A stretch of DNA of 64,000 bases from positions 124,001 to 188,000 of the forward strand of contig CAWISL010000001.1 of the NCBI GenBank assembly GCA_963838795.1. The letters are read 5' to 3'. Below the pieces are notes generated by a model. It searched no databases, was not told where the DNA came from, and saw only the letters and a program-made list of their open reading frames with translations. This DNA is from JAIBJN01 sp963838795 (GTDB lineage: Bacteria > Actinomycetota > Thermoleophilia > Gaiellales > Gaiellaceae). This document shows, piece after piece, positions 16,957 to 26,085 of the stretch. The position numbers and the translations under genes were made by a program. Position 1 is the stretch's first letter; the number at the start of each line of letters is the position of its first letter.

Positions 16957-18392
16957 ATGGCGATAGCAACTCGTCAGGACGCCTACATCGGCGGCGAGTG
17001 GATCCCCGGTGACGGTGAGGAGATCGAGGTCACGAGCCCAGCGACCGGCGAGCGTCTGGGGACGGTCGCCGCCTCGTCGCCTGCCCAGATCGAGGCGGCG
17101 GTGCAGGCCGCCGTCGAGGCGTTCCGAACGTGGCGCAAGGTCTCGCTGCTCGAGCGCGTCGAGCTCTGCCGGGCGGCGTTCGCGATCTGCATGGAGCGCT
17201 CCGACGAGATCGCCGAGATGATCACGCGCGAGGTCGGCAAGACGATTCGCGAGTCGCGTGAGGAGATGGTCGACTACACGGCCGACCATTTCCGGCGCGC
17301 GTCCGAGGACGTTCTGCGCTACGCGGGCAAGGTCCTTCCGTCGACGCAGGAGCGCACGAACGACAAGCGGATCGTCGTCGTGCAGGAGCCCGTCGGGGTC
17401 GTCGCAGCGGTCACGCCGTGGAACTTCCCGGTGGACATCGCCGGGATCCCGATCGTGTACGGCCTGGCGGTCGGCTGCACGGCCGTCTGGAAGCCGTCCG
17501 AGCACGCTCCGCTTTGCGCCAACATGTTCGCCGAGGTCATCCACGACGCCGGCTTCCCGGCCGGGACGCTCAACGTCGTGCACGGCCGCGGCGAGGTGGG
17601 CGCCGCGCTCGTCCGCCATCCTGACGTCGGCGCCGTCGTCTTCACCGGCTCCTCCCGCACCGGCGAACAGGTGGCCCGCGACGCGGCGCTCAAGAGCCGC
17701 GTGCTCGAGCTCGGGGGCAACGGCCCGCAGATCGTGCTCGCGGACGCGAACCTCGAGAAGGCCGCCGACGCCGCCATCGTCGGCTGCTTCTACCTGGCCG
17801 GGCAGTGCTGCACGGCCGCCGAGCGCATCCTCGTGCACGAGTCCGTGAAGGACGCGTTTGTCGAGGCGCTCAGCGAGCGGACGAAGGCGCTCCGCGTCGG
17901 CGACCCGCTCGACGAGGAGACAGACATGGGTCCGCTCTGCACGCCCGAGGTGCTGGCGCGGACGCAGGAGCACGTTGACGACGCGATCACCAAGGGCGCG
18001 CGCATCGTTCTCGGCGGCGGCCACGAGGGCCAGTTCTACGAGCCGACGATCATCGACGGAGTCACGAGCGACATGCGGATCGCGCGGGAAGAGACCTTCG
18101 GCCCTGTGGCGCCGATCATTACCTTTTCCTCGCTCGACGAGGCGCTCGAGATCGCCAACGAGACGGACTACGGCCTCACCGCGTCGGTCTTCACGCGCTC
18201 GCTCCACGATGCCTGGCACGCCGCGGAGGAGCTCCGCCACGGCACCGTCCACATCAACGAGACGACGAACTACTGGGACCAGCTCGCCCCGTTCGGCGGC
18301 GCGAAGAAGTCGGGCGCGGGCGGGAGCTCGCGGGCTGGATGCTCGACGCCCTCACGGAGACGAAGCAGATCACGTTCGACCTGGGCGACTAG
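16957..18392 (+). CDS. Aldehyde dehydrogenase family protein, frameshifted near the C-terminus
   Basis: About 478 aa. The ATG at 16957 follows GGAAGGAGAGG. Visible: T-P-W-N-F-P-V-D (cofactor strand), FTGSSRTGEQVARDA, the glutamate motif LELGGNGPQIVL, the nucleophile Cys in LAGQCCTAAERI, and EETFGPVAPII. It oxidises an aldehyde to an acid with NAD(P)+; the substrate is unknown. Near 18320 one base is missing (GCGGGCGGGAG): restored, the protein ends R-E-L-A-G-W-M-L-D-A-L-T-E-T-K with stop at 18390-18392, as expected for the family. Read literally, the frame runs on about 240 nt into the GNAT gene. Confidence 0.88.
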
Positions 18393-18402
18393 GGCTCCGT
18401 CG

Positions 18403-18906
18403 CTAAGCGGGCCGCCGCATCTCGACGAACTCCCAGTCGCGGTCGTTCGTCGAATGCATGAAGACCCGGACGGGAGCAAAGCCGGCCCGTTCGTACACCG
18501 CGATCGCGCGCCGGTTGAACGTGGCTACCGAGAGAACAAACTCCGCCGGCTCGAAGCGGGAGCGCGCGTACTCGAGTCCGGCCTGAAGAAAGGCGCTTCC
18601 GAGGCCCTGTCCTGTGCGCTCCGGTCGTAGGCCCAGGCCGATCTGGAGCACCCGATGGTCTCGCCTTCGGAAGGAGAAGTAGCCGAGCAGTTGCTCCTCC
18701 CGGCCCTGGACTGCGTAGTAAGCGCCACCACGCAACGCCGGGTCCAGCAGCTCCGCGAGATCGCCCGAATCCTTCTCCCAGTCGTAGAACGAGTAGGGAT
18801 CGGGGTAGTGCCAACGGGCAATTTCCTCCGCCTGTGCCTGACTCATCGGCTCGAAGGAGAACGCTCCGCCTGCGTCATCGCCTCTCTGTTCACCGGTTGT
18901 CGCCAC
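18403..18906 (-). CDS. GNAT family N-acetyltransferase
   Basis: About 167 aa. The acetyl-CoA loop region reads LGLRPERTGQGLGSAFLQAG, matching the R/Q-x-x-G-x-G/A signature. V-A-T-F-N-R-R-A-I-A-V-Y-E-R-A-G-F is the usual beta5-alpha4 segment. The acceptor substrate is unknown. The start is uncertain: GTG at 18906 is used because the preceding F-x-P-M motif belongs to the domain, but ATG at 18846 is possible and a longer frame reaches 18966. It is convergent with the aldehyde dehydrogenase. Confidence 0.78.
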   Translation of the reverse strand: MATTGEQRGDDAGGAFSFEPMSQAQAEEIARWHYPDPYSFYDWEKDSGDLAELLDPALRGGAYYAVQGREEQLLGYFSFRRRDHRVLQIGLGLRPERTGQGLGSAFLQAGLEYARSRFEPAEFVLSVATFNRRAIAVYERAGFAPVRVFMHSTNDRDWEFVEMRRPA

Positions 18907-18937
18907 GCTAGGCCGACCACACGAGAGGGCACAAGAG

Positions 18938-21025
18938 CTATGCGGGCACAGCCTGCAGCCGAGCACGCTCGATCAGGCGCTCGGTGCAACGGAGCGAGTT
19001 GGCGCAGATCGTGGACGTCGGGGCCATCGGGCCCGAGGTGGGGAAGGCGGCGCCGTCGAGCACGTAGAGGTTGGGGACGTCGTGCGCCGCGCACCAGCGG
19101 TCGACCACCGACGTCGCCGGATCGTCACCCATCCTCGTCGTCCCCAGCAGGTGCCAGCCCCACTGCGACCAGTCGGCGACGATGGTCTTGACCGCGCCGG
19201 CCGCCTCGTGGGCCTCCTGCGCGCGGGCGAGCTGGAAGTCGAGGTTCGCCCGCATCTCGTCGTCGATCGTGAACGTGATCTTCGGCGCGGGGATCCCGTC
19301 GGAGTCGGTCAGCTCCCTGTCGAGCGTGACCGTGTTCGACTCGTGCGGCAGGTCCTCGATGCCGACGCCCCAGTCGAACGCGTGCCCGAGGGTCGAGGAC
19401 GTCAGGTCGTGGACGGCCGCCCCCCAGCGCTCGTCGAAGGGCAGCTCGTCGTAGCGGAAGAGGCTGAACAGGGGACCGCCGAGCGGCATCACGTCCCACT
19501 GCGCGCCCAGCGGGAAGCCGCGGGACTCGTCGTGGTCGGCGAACTCGAGGGAGAGGAGCTGCGTCCCCCAGGGCCCAAGCCAGCCCTCCAGGTCGTCCTC
19601 GTAGATCCCGAGGACGCTCATGTACGGGTGGAGCATGAGCCGCTTGCCCACGAGCCCAGACGAGTTGGCGAGCCCGTCCTCGCCGCCCGAGAGGAGGAGC
19701 AGGCGCGCCGTGCCGACGCCGTTGCCCGCGACGATCACGACGTCGGCCTCCTGCCGCTGCTCCTGCCCGTCGCGGTCGACGTAGATTGCGCCGGTGGCGA
19801 GGCCGTTCCCGTTCGTCGTGATCTCGCGGACGCGGGCGCCCGTGACGAGCTTCGCGCCGTGCGCGAGAGCCTGGGGCCACATGGTGGTGTCGGTCGAGCT
19901 CTTCGCGCCCTTCGGGCAGCCCCACATGCACGTCCCCGTGCGCTCGCAGGCGGCGAGATTGTCGACCTCCTCCGAGCGGATCGCGTGCGCGGCCGGCCAC
20001 CAGTGCCAGTTGAGCTCGTTCATGCCCTCGGCCGCGCGGCGCCCGATCGCGCCGATCGGGAGCGGGGGCAAGAGCGGAGGCGGGCCGGGCGGGTAGTTGG
20101 GGTCGCCGCTCATGCCCGAGATCTGCATCTCCTGGTCGATCTGCTCGTAGTACGGCTTCATCTCCTCGTAGGAGATGGGCCAGTCGTCGGCGATCCCGTG
20201 CAGCGTCCGGAGCTTGTAGTCCTGCGGGCGGAGCCGCACCCATTGGGCGCAGAAGTGCACTGTGCTCCCGCCGACGGCGTTGTACATCACGGGTGTGATC
20301 GGAGACCCGGACACCTCGAGCGGGTAGTCGGCCGGGTGCTGCCGCGTGTTCGGGTTGGGGCTGAACTGCGCATCGGCGACCAGCTCCCATTCGAGCTTGT
20401 CGCCCGGGAAGTCGGAGGCGTTCTCCCAGCCGCCCTGCTCGAGGCAGACGACCTTGAACCCCGCCTCCGCGAGGTGGCGGGCCGCGACCGAGCCGCCGGC
20501 CCCGGCTCCGATGACGACGATATCGGCCTTGTCGCCGTTGCCGGAGATCGAGAAGGAGAGCGGAGCCGCGGGCTCGACCGGGTCGGGCCGCGGCGCCTGG
20601 GTGGTGTTGATCGGCCCGCGTTCGAAGACCCGGTCGAGCAGCCCGTCGCGGAGGTCGTACTCGGCCTCGTCCGAGAAGGGCGGTCGCTTGCCCTGCCCGG
20701 GGTAGCCGATCCGCTTCCGGACCTTGAGGTTCATGTAGTAGCCGCCCGAGGCGATCTGGGCGAGCGCCGAGAAGCCGTCAGGATCCTCGGCGTGCAGGCG
20801 GCGCGCCTCGGCCTTCGCGTCGCGTCCGGCCGCGGCGTCGAGCGCGGCCTCCAGGGGCCCGACGAGATCGGGCCGGGCCGCGAGAGCCCGGTCGAGCCAT
20901 TTGTCCGCCGACCCGGCCTCGCTGGCCGCGGGCATCGCGTCCGTGGCCGGGATGAGGACGTCCGCCAGCGCCCAGAACGTCGCGCGCTGCTCCTCGGTCA
21001 GAGTCTGCTCGCTCGTGACGGCCAT
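18938..21025 (-). CDS. GMC family oxidoreductase with N-terminal gluconate-dehydrogenase-subunit-3-like domain
   Basis: 695 aa from ATG at 21025, which follows AGGAGC. Residues ~1-160 resemble the small subunit of membrane gluconate/alcohol dehydrogenases (EEQRATFWALADVLIPATDAM). Next is the FAD dinucleotide fold IVVIGAGAGGSVAARHLAEAG, then the GMC core with YNAVGGSTVHF and the C-terminal catalytic WHLLGTTRMG and PTSGPMAPTSTICANSL. Substrates of this group are alcohols, sugars or sterols, with a quinone or cytochrome acceptor. The frame continues upstream to 22006, but that part shadows the LLM gene. Confidence 0.88.
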   Translation of the reverse strand: MAVTSEQTLTEEQRATFWALADVLIPATDAMPAASEAGSADKWLDRALAARPDLVGPLEAALDAAAGRDAKAEARRLHAEDPDGFSALAQIASGGYYMNLKVRKRIGYPGQGKRPPFSDEAEYDLRDGLLDRVFERGPINTTQAPRPDPVEPAAPLSFSISGNGDKADIVVIGAGAGGSVAARHLAEAGFKVVCLEQGGWENASDFPGDKLEWELVADAQFSPNPNTRQHPADYPLEVSGSPITPVMYNAVGGSTVHFCAQWVRLRPQDYKLRTLHGIADDWPISYEEMKPYYEQIDQEMQISGMSGDPNYPPGPPPLLPPLPIGAIGRRAAEGMNELNWHWWPAAHAIRSEEVDNLAACERTGTCMWGCPKGAKSSTDTTMWPQALAHGAKLVTGARVREITTNGNGLATGAIYVDRDGQEQRQEADVVIVAGNGVGTARLLLLSGGEDGLANSSGLVGKRLMLHPYMSVLGIYEDDLEGWLGPWGTQLLSLEFADHDESRGFPLGAQWDVMPLGGPLFSLFRYDELPFDERWGAAVHDLTSSTLGHAFDWGVGIEDLPHESNTVTLDRELTDSDGIPAPKITFTIDDEMRANLDFQLARAQEAHEAAGAVKTIVADWSQWGWHLLGTTRMGDDPATSVVDRWCAAHDVPNLYVLDGAAFPTSGPMAPTSTICANSLRCTERLIERARLQAVPA

Positions 21026-21033
21026 GGCTGCTC

Positions 21034-22095
21034 CTAGCTTGCCACCCCCGCGGTGCTGAAGGCGGGCATCACCTCGTCGGCGATGAGCTGGAGCTGCCCC
21101 TGAACGTCGGGGACGTCGACGTCCCTCTGAGCGAACAGCTTCAGGATGTAGGGGTCGGTGATGCAAAGGATCATGTGGTTGACGCCGGCCGACTCGATCT
21201 CCTTGATCCGCGCGGTGCACTCCTCCGGCGTGCCGGCGATCGAGAGCTTCTCGGCGATCTCGGGCGTGGTCATCTCGTAGGCCTTGTCGAGCTCGCCCTT
21301 GCCAAGGATCTCGACGATCGCCTTCACCTCGTCGGGGTCGATGCCGTGCGCCTCGAACTGCTCGTCCGGCTGGGAGGAGAGGTAGAACGTGACGATGGCG
21401 CGCGCGGCGGTCTTCGCCTTCTCCGAGTCGGGCCCGCAGGTGACGACGCACCAGGCGCCGATGTCGAGCGTCGTCCAGTCGCGGCCGGCTCGCTCGGCGC
21501 CGATCTTCACGTTCTCGACGACGTAGTCGTACCAGGCCTTGTTGTACCCGAGGGCGCTGTGGACGCCGTCCGAGACCTCGCCGGCCAGCTGCATCGACTT
21601 GGGGCCGCGCATGGCGCCGATGTAGAGGGGAAGGTGCTCCTGCACGGGCCGCGCGAAGGTGAAGAGCCCGGCATAGCGATGGAACTCGCCCTCGTACGTG
21701 ATCACGCCCTCGTCGAGGAAGGTGCGCATGACCTCGTGCGCCTCCTTGACCCGGGAGAAGGGCTTGATCGTCTTCCAGTCGACGCCGTACTGCGAGAGCA
21801 TCCCGAAGTTGCCGCAGGAGATCACGCCTTCCGCGCGGCCGCCGGTGAGCTCGTCGAGGGTGGCGAGCGCCTGGCAGATGAGCGTCGGTTCGCGGAGGTA
21901 GACGCTCGAGAGGTTGGGCCCGAAACGAACGTTCTTCGTCTTGTCCGCCGCCGCCGCGTAGAGGAGCCAGAGATCCTTGTGCCAGGTCTCGTCGGCCGCG
22001 TAGCACGCGTAGTAGCCCAGCTCGTCGGCCTTCTTGATGTGCTCCAGCGAGTCGGCGAGCGGGTAGTCGAGCAGCGTCGTGTAGCTGAACTTCAT
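21034..22095 (-). CDS. LLM class flavin/F420-dependent oxidoreductase
   Basis: 353 aa TIM-barrel of the luciferase-like monooxygenase superfamily. Recognisable parts are LEHIKKADELGYYACYAADE at the N-terminus, VRFGPNLSSVYLREPTLICQ, and the late segment EKLSIAGTPEECTARIKEIE typical of F420-dependent members. It may use F420H2 or FMNH2; the sequence does not decide. It is coupled by 4-nt overlap to the 90-aa gene upstream and lies 8 nt before the GMC gene, so the set is probably one operon. Confidence 0.88.
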   Translation of the reverse strand: MKFSYTTLLDYPLADSLEHIKKADELGYYACYAADETWHKDLWLLYAAAADKTKNVRFGPNLSSVYLREPTLICQALATLDELTGGRAEGVISCGNFGMLSQYGVDWKTIKPFSRVKEAHEVMRTFLDEGVITYEGEFHRYAGLFTFARPVQEHLPLYIGAMRGPKSMQLAGEVSDGVHSALGYNKAWYDYVVENVKIGAERAGRDWTTLDIGAWCVVTCGPDSEKAKTAARAIVTFYLSSQPDEQFEAHGIDPDEVKAIVEILGKGELDKAYEMTTPEIAEKLSIAGTPEECTARIKEIESAGVNHMILCITDPYILKLFAQRDVDVPDVQGQLQLIADEVMPAFSTAGVAS

Positions 22096-22364
22096 GGCTG
22101 TGCGCCCTCCTCGGCCTCGATTTCCTTGAGCAGCTCTTCGCCGGAGACGACGGAGTCGGCGAAGTGGTCGTGCATCCATGCCAGGTGCTCCCAGCGGCTC
22201 TCGACGATCCGGAGCGTGTCCCAGGCGGGAATGTCCTGCTGCGGGGTGTGCTCCGTCATGAGCGCCGGGTCGACCTCGTAGATGTGGTCGAAGCGCATGA
22301 CGACGTCCTCCTTGATGCGCTTCGCCTCCGGGGGCCGCTGCGCGGAGAGCCTGAAGCCGATCAC
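22092..22364 (-). CDS. Conserved small protein of unknown function
   Basis: 90 aa from GTG overlapping the GlcD-like stop by 4 nt (GTGA). An internal ATG would give 68 aa beginning MRFDHIYEVDPALM. The central part, WDTLRIVESRWEHLAWMHDHF, is rich in Trp and His and predicted helical; the tail is acidic. No family recognised. Its tight coupling between two flavoprotein genes suggests an accessory or assembly partner of the GlcD-like/LLM set. Confidence 0.55.
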   Translation of the reverse strand: MIGFRLSAQRPPEAKRIKEDVVMRFDHIYEVDPALMTEHTPQQDIPAWDTLRIVESRWEHLAWMHDHFADSVVSGEELLKEIEAEEGAQP

Positions 22365-23873
22365 GGCTCCACCTCCTCGTAGGCCTCGTCGAGCAGGTAC
22401 TTGCCCGGATTCATGATGTTGTTAGGGTCGAGCGTCCGTTTGATCTGCTTCATGACCTCGAAGCCGCCGCCCAGCTCGAGCGGGACGAGGTCGACCTCGC
22501 CCTCGCGGCAGGAGCCGTGGCAGGCGGAGATGGAGCCGCCGTGCTCGATGGCGATGCGGGCGATCTCGCGCTTGGCGTCCACCCAGGCGGCCCAGCTCTC
22601 GTCGTCCCACTTCATCTCCCAGATGCCGATGTCGATCTCGGTGAGGTAGTCGCCCCACGATTTGAAGGCCCCGTTCGTGTACGCGAACATGCCCCAGTCG
22701 TCGAACATGTCGAACCGCTCGCGCAGGCTCGCGGCGACGGCGTGCCACTTCTCGCGGACGGCCGGGAGCTGGGAGTAGAGGATCGCCGCGTCCTCGCAGT
22801 GCCAGCTCATGAGGGCGACCTGCCCGTCGCGGGTGCGGCCGTGCTGCGGCGTCGCGTAGCGGTCGTGCCGCGAGGCCCAGTCGCCCTGCGAGATCTCGTC
22901 GCCGAGGTACTCGCCGCCCGAAGCCTTGCCGATCCGGAGCATGCGCTTCGCCGAGGCCTTCACCTCGTCGTCGTTTCCGTACATGGCGACCGCGACGACG
23001 GCCTGCACCCAGTCCGGCTGCGGGATGTACGCCTCGTCGTCGCGGCGGAGGTAGCGGACCTTCCACTCGTCGAAGAGGACGACCCCGGCCAGGGTCGCGG
23101 CGCCCGAGCGAGCGAACTCGCCGGTGGCCCGCCAGGCGTCCTCGTAGGAGCGGTAGGCATAGAAGGCGGAGAACTCCGCCTCCGGGCGCTTCACCAGCTC
23201 GAGCGTCGCCTCGGTGACGATCCCGAGCGTCCCCTGGTGGCCCATGAAGAGGTGCTTGAGCTGGAAGCCCGACGACGACTTGCGCGTCTTCCTTCCGCCG
23301 CCGTCGCCGACGCGGATGATCTCACCGGTCGGGAGCACGATCTCGAAGCTGATCACGAGGTCACGCGTGTGGCCGAAGCGGCCGCCGATCAGCGACCAGC
23401 CGCTCGTGCCGATGCGACCGCCGACGAGCGAGCAGGGGTAGGACGCAGGGTTGTCCGGATAGATGAAGCCGAGAGGCTGCAGCTCCTGCGAGAGCTTCAG
23501 CATGTTGATGCCCGGCTGAACGGTGACCGTGCGGTCCTCGACGTCGATCTCGAGGATCTGGTCCATGAGCTTGATGTCGACGAGGATCCCGTGCTTGAGC
23601 GGCACGGCGCCGTCGGTGAGCCCGGTGGCCCCGGCGCGCGGCACGACCGGGACCCGGTGCACGGTTCGCGAGCTTCACGACCTCGGAGATCTGCTCTGCC
23701 GACGTGGGCAGGACGACCGCCTGCGGGATGTAGTCCTCCCATTTGTGCTTCGGGAAGGGCGAGGGGACGCGGGCGCGGTTGAAGAGCGCCGAGCGCCCGG
23801 TGAAGACGTGGTCCTCGCCGCAGATGGCGACGAGCTCGCCGATCAGCGTGTCTGGGAGCGCGGCGACCGCCAT
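22361..23873 (-). CDS. FAD-binding oxidoreductase, GlcD/VAO type, frameshifted
   Basis: About 503 aa in two frames. The ATG at 23873 follows GGAAGGAGC. The PCMH FAD-binding domain shows PRAGATGLTDGAV, NPASYPCSLVGGRIGTSG and GHQGTLGIVTEATLELVKRP. The C-terminal cap has ISACHGSCREGEVDL (place of the usual S-G-E-H-G-x-G) and ends TLDPNNIMNPGKYL. The family oxidises 2-hydroxy acids or acts on ether lipids. Near 23660 one extra base breaks the frame between V-V-K-L-A-N-R and V-P-V-V-P-R. An HdrD/GlcF-type Fe-S gene lies immediately upstream, as in glycolate/lactate dehydrogenases. Confidence 0.83.
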
Positions 23874-24038
23874 CTCAATGCTCCTTCCAGTAATGCTGGC
23901 GAGATCCTGGGTCGCGAGCACCAAGCCAGAGGACGCACTCGCTCGCAGGCGAGGCCGGAAGCCTTGATAAGAGCGAGGGTGGGCTCTGGGGCCGCGTGAT
24001 CGCGAGCCAGGGGCCGGTATGTGTTGCTGGGAGGGGCA

Positions 24039-25268
24039 TTAGACCTCGAATCCGGCAGCTTCGGCCACCAGCTCGAAGATGTCGAAGACCTCGATCCCCT
24101 GCGCCTTCCCCTGCTCGCTGAGCGGCCGCTCCGACCAGGGACAGGCGGAGACGAGCGTGTCGACTCCGTCGAGCGCGGCGGCCTTCTCGACTCGCCGCCG
24201 GCTGATCTCCGCCGTCAGCTCCGGCTTCTCGGTCGCGAGGTTCGAGCCGGCGCCGGAGCAGTACGACCATTGGGTGACGTGGTCGACGTCGACGAAGGTG
24301 AGCCCCGGGATCGCGCGCAAGATCTCGCGCGGGGACTGCCACTTGCCAAGGCGCTTGTTCAGGCGGCACGGGTCGTGGTAGGTGACCGTGCGCTCGATCG
24401 GCGTCGTCAGCTCGATCTTGCCTTCCTGAATGAGCTCGGCGACCAGGTCTACGCCGAGCACGATCTCGAACTCGTCGAAGTTCTCGTCCAGCGAGGGGTA
24501 GTGCTCGATCATCGTGATGTAGTCGTGCGGGTCGAGGCAGATGACCCGCTTCGTGCCCGTCTTGCGCCAGTCGATCATGTTGTGCTCGGCCATCTTGTGG
24601 GCGATCTCGACGTATCCGGTCTCCCACATCGGCCCGCCGCAGCACCACTGCTGGCTCATGAGGCCGAACTCGATGTCCGCCGCCTGAAGGAGCAGTGCGA
24701 CGGCACGCGGCACGGACGGCCGGTAGAAAGCTGCCTCGCAGTCGGCGAAGAGCACCGTCTCGCCCCCCGTGGGAAGGTCGAGGCCGGCCGCCCAGGCGCG
24801 AACCTTGTCTCCTGAGGTCTCCGTGCGCCATCCGAGCACGGGCTCGTTGCCCCAACGGTCGGTGAGCTCCGCCCAGCGCTTCCAGTTCTCCTGGTGGATG
24901 CCCTCCTCGACCGCGAGCGTCCGCATCGCCCTGACGACGTCGATCGTGCGCTGGCGGAAGCGGTAGAAGTCACCGGTGAAGAGCGTGTTCGGGCAGCGCA
25001 GCTCGCAGGCGCCGCACATCGTGCAGTGCACGTAGTCCTCGGCGACGTCCTCGATCGTCAGATGGCCCTCGTCCATCGCCACGACGTTGGCGTGGAACGC
25101 GGTCGGCGTGTGCCGCTCGTCGCGCGTGACCTGCATCACCGGGCAGACCTCGCGGCAGAACTTGTGGCCCGAGCTGAAGCAGTTGTAGGCGGCGTTCCGC
25201 CATTCCTCGACGAGCTCCGCGGCGTGCCCATTCGCCCCTCCGGCTGCGGTCGTCTTGTCGGTCGCCAT
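24039..25268 (-). CDS. (Fe-S)-binding protein, GlcF/HdrD type
   Basis: 409 aa, soluble. The N-terminal cluster regions read NCFSSGHKFCREVCPVM and VHCTMCGACELRCPN. Two CCG-like domains follow: LFADCEAAFYRP ... WCCGGPMWETG, and YHDPCRLNKRLGKW ... YCSGAGS, where the second cysteine of the last motif is serine. Such proteins take electrons from a flavoprotein such as the GlcD-like enzyme downstream and pass them to quinone or another carrier. The ATG is at 25268. A 165-nt gap without recognisable features separates it from that gene. Confidence 0.82.
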   Translation of the reverse strand: MATDKTTAAGGANGHAAELVEEWRNAAYNCFSSGHKFCREVCPVMQVTRDERHTPTAFHANVVAMDEGHLTIEDVAEDYVHCTMCGACELRCPNTLFTGDFYRFRQRTIDVVRAMRTLAVEEGIHQENWKRWAELTDRWGNEPVLGWRTETSGDKVRAWAAGLDLPTGGETVLFADCEAAFYRPSVPRAVALLLQAADIEFGLMSQQWCCGGPMWETGYVEIAHKMAEHNMIDWRKTGTKRVICLDPHDYITMIEHYPSLDENFDEFEIVLGVDLVAELIQEGKIELTTPIERTVTYHDPCRLNKRLGKWQSPREILRAIPGLTFVDVDHVTQWSYCSGAGSNLATEKPELTAEISRRRVEKAAALDGVDTLVSACPWSERPLSEQGKAQGIEVFDIFELVAEAAGFEV

Positions 25269-25326
25269 CGGCCTCCTTCGCTGGGTTGCGCCGACTCTAG
25301 GACGACTGCGATAGAAATGTCCAGTC

Positions 25327-26085
25327 ATGAGCGGCACGCGGAAACCGGTGATCGGGCTCTCGCTCGGGCTGCACGACTTCGGCGACTATGCCGGCGTCGG
25401 CTTCCAGCGACCGGTCGCCCTCGCCGGCGGAGTCGGCCTCGTGCTCCCACGGGTGAACGGACACCTCGATGACGCCCTCGACGTGTGCGACGGCGTCCTC
25501 CTCGGAGGCGGCCGCGACATCGATCCGGGGCGATACGGCCAGCAGCCCTCCGAGCACCTCGCGCCGACCGAGCCGCTGCGCGACGCGTTCGAGCTCGAGC
25601 TGACCGAGCGCGCGCTCGACCGCGGGCTCCCGCTCCTCGGGATGTGCCGCGGCATCCAGATCCTGAATATCGCCCTGGGCGGGACGCTCGTCCAGGACGT
25701 CGCCGTCAAGCCCGAGTGGGCCGAGCACCCGTCCGATCGCGGCTGGCATGCGTGGAAGGAGGTCGAGCGCACTTCGCTCGAGGGCTCCGACGAGGTGCCG
25801 CCGCACCCGCGCCACCTGATCACGATCGAGCCCGGGAGCCGGTTGCACGCCGCGCTCGGCGTCGAGGAGATCGAGGTCGACAGCTTCCACCACCAGGCGC
25901 TCGACGCGGTCGCGCCGGACCTGACCGTCGTCGCCCGCGCTCCCGACGGCGTCGTCGAGGCGGTCGAGCTCAAGGGTGAGGCGTACGTCCTCGCCGTCCA
26001 GTGGGAGCTCCAGGAGGAGTGGCGCGTGGACCGCCGCTTCCTCGAGCCGTTCGCCCAGTTCGTCTCCGCAGCCTCCAAGACATAG
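25327..26085 (+). CDS. Class I glutamine amidotransferase-like gamma-glutamyl hydrolase (PuuD-like)
   Basis: 252 aa. The C26-type fold shows DGVLLGGGRDIDP, the nucleophile elbow LLGMCRGIQILNIALGG (catalytic Cys), VDSFHHQALDAVAPDL and the His/Glu end region reading V-Q-W-E-L-Q-E-E-W. The usual His of this last motif (Q-W-H-P-E) reads Glu, so the triad may be altered. PuuD relatives cleave gamma-glutamyl amides such as gamma-glutamyl-GABA. In this window, where gamma-glutamylmethylamide is made, a gamma-glutamyl hydrolase is notable, but the link is speculative. The EamA gene follows with no gap. Confidence 0.82.
   Translation: MSGTRKPVIGLSLGLHDFGDYAGVGFQRPVALAGGVGLVLPRVNGHLDDALDVCDGVLLGGGRDIDPGRYGQQPSEHLAPTEPLRDAFELELTERALDRGLPLLGMCRGIQILNIALGGTLVQDVAVKPEWAEHPSDRGWHAWKEVERTSLEGSDEVPPHPRHLITIEPGSRLHAALGVEEIEVDSFHHQALDAVAPDLTVVARAPDGVVEAVELKGEAYVLAVQWELQEEWRVDRRFLEPFAQFVSAASKT

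Noticed and set aside
21026..22006. N-terminal extension of the GMC oxidoreductase
   Set aside because: The extension overlaps the LLM gene in another frame; the ATG at 21025 has a ribosome site and the proper family start.
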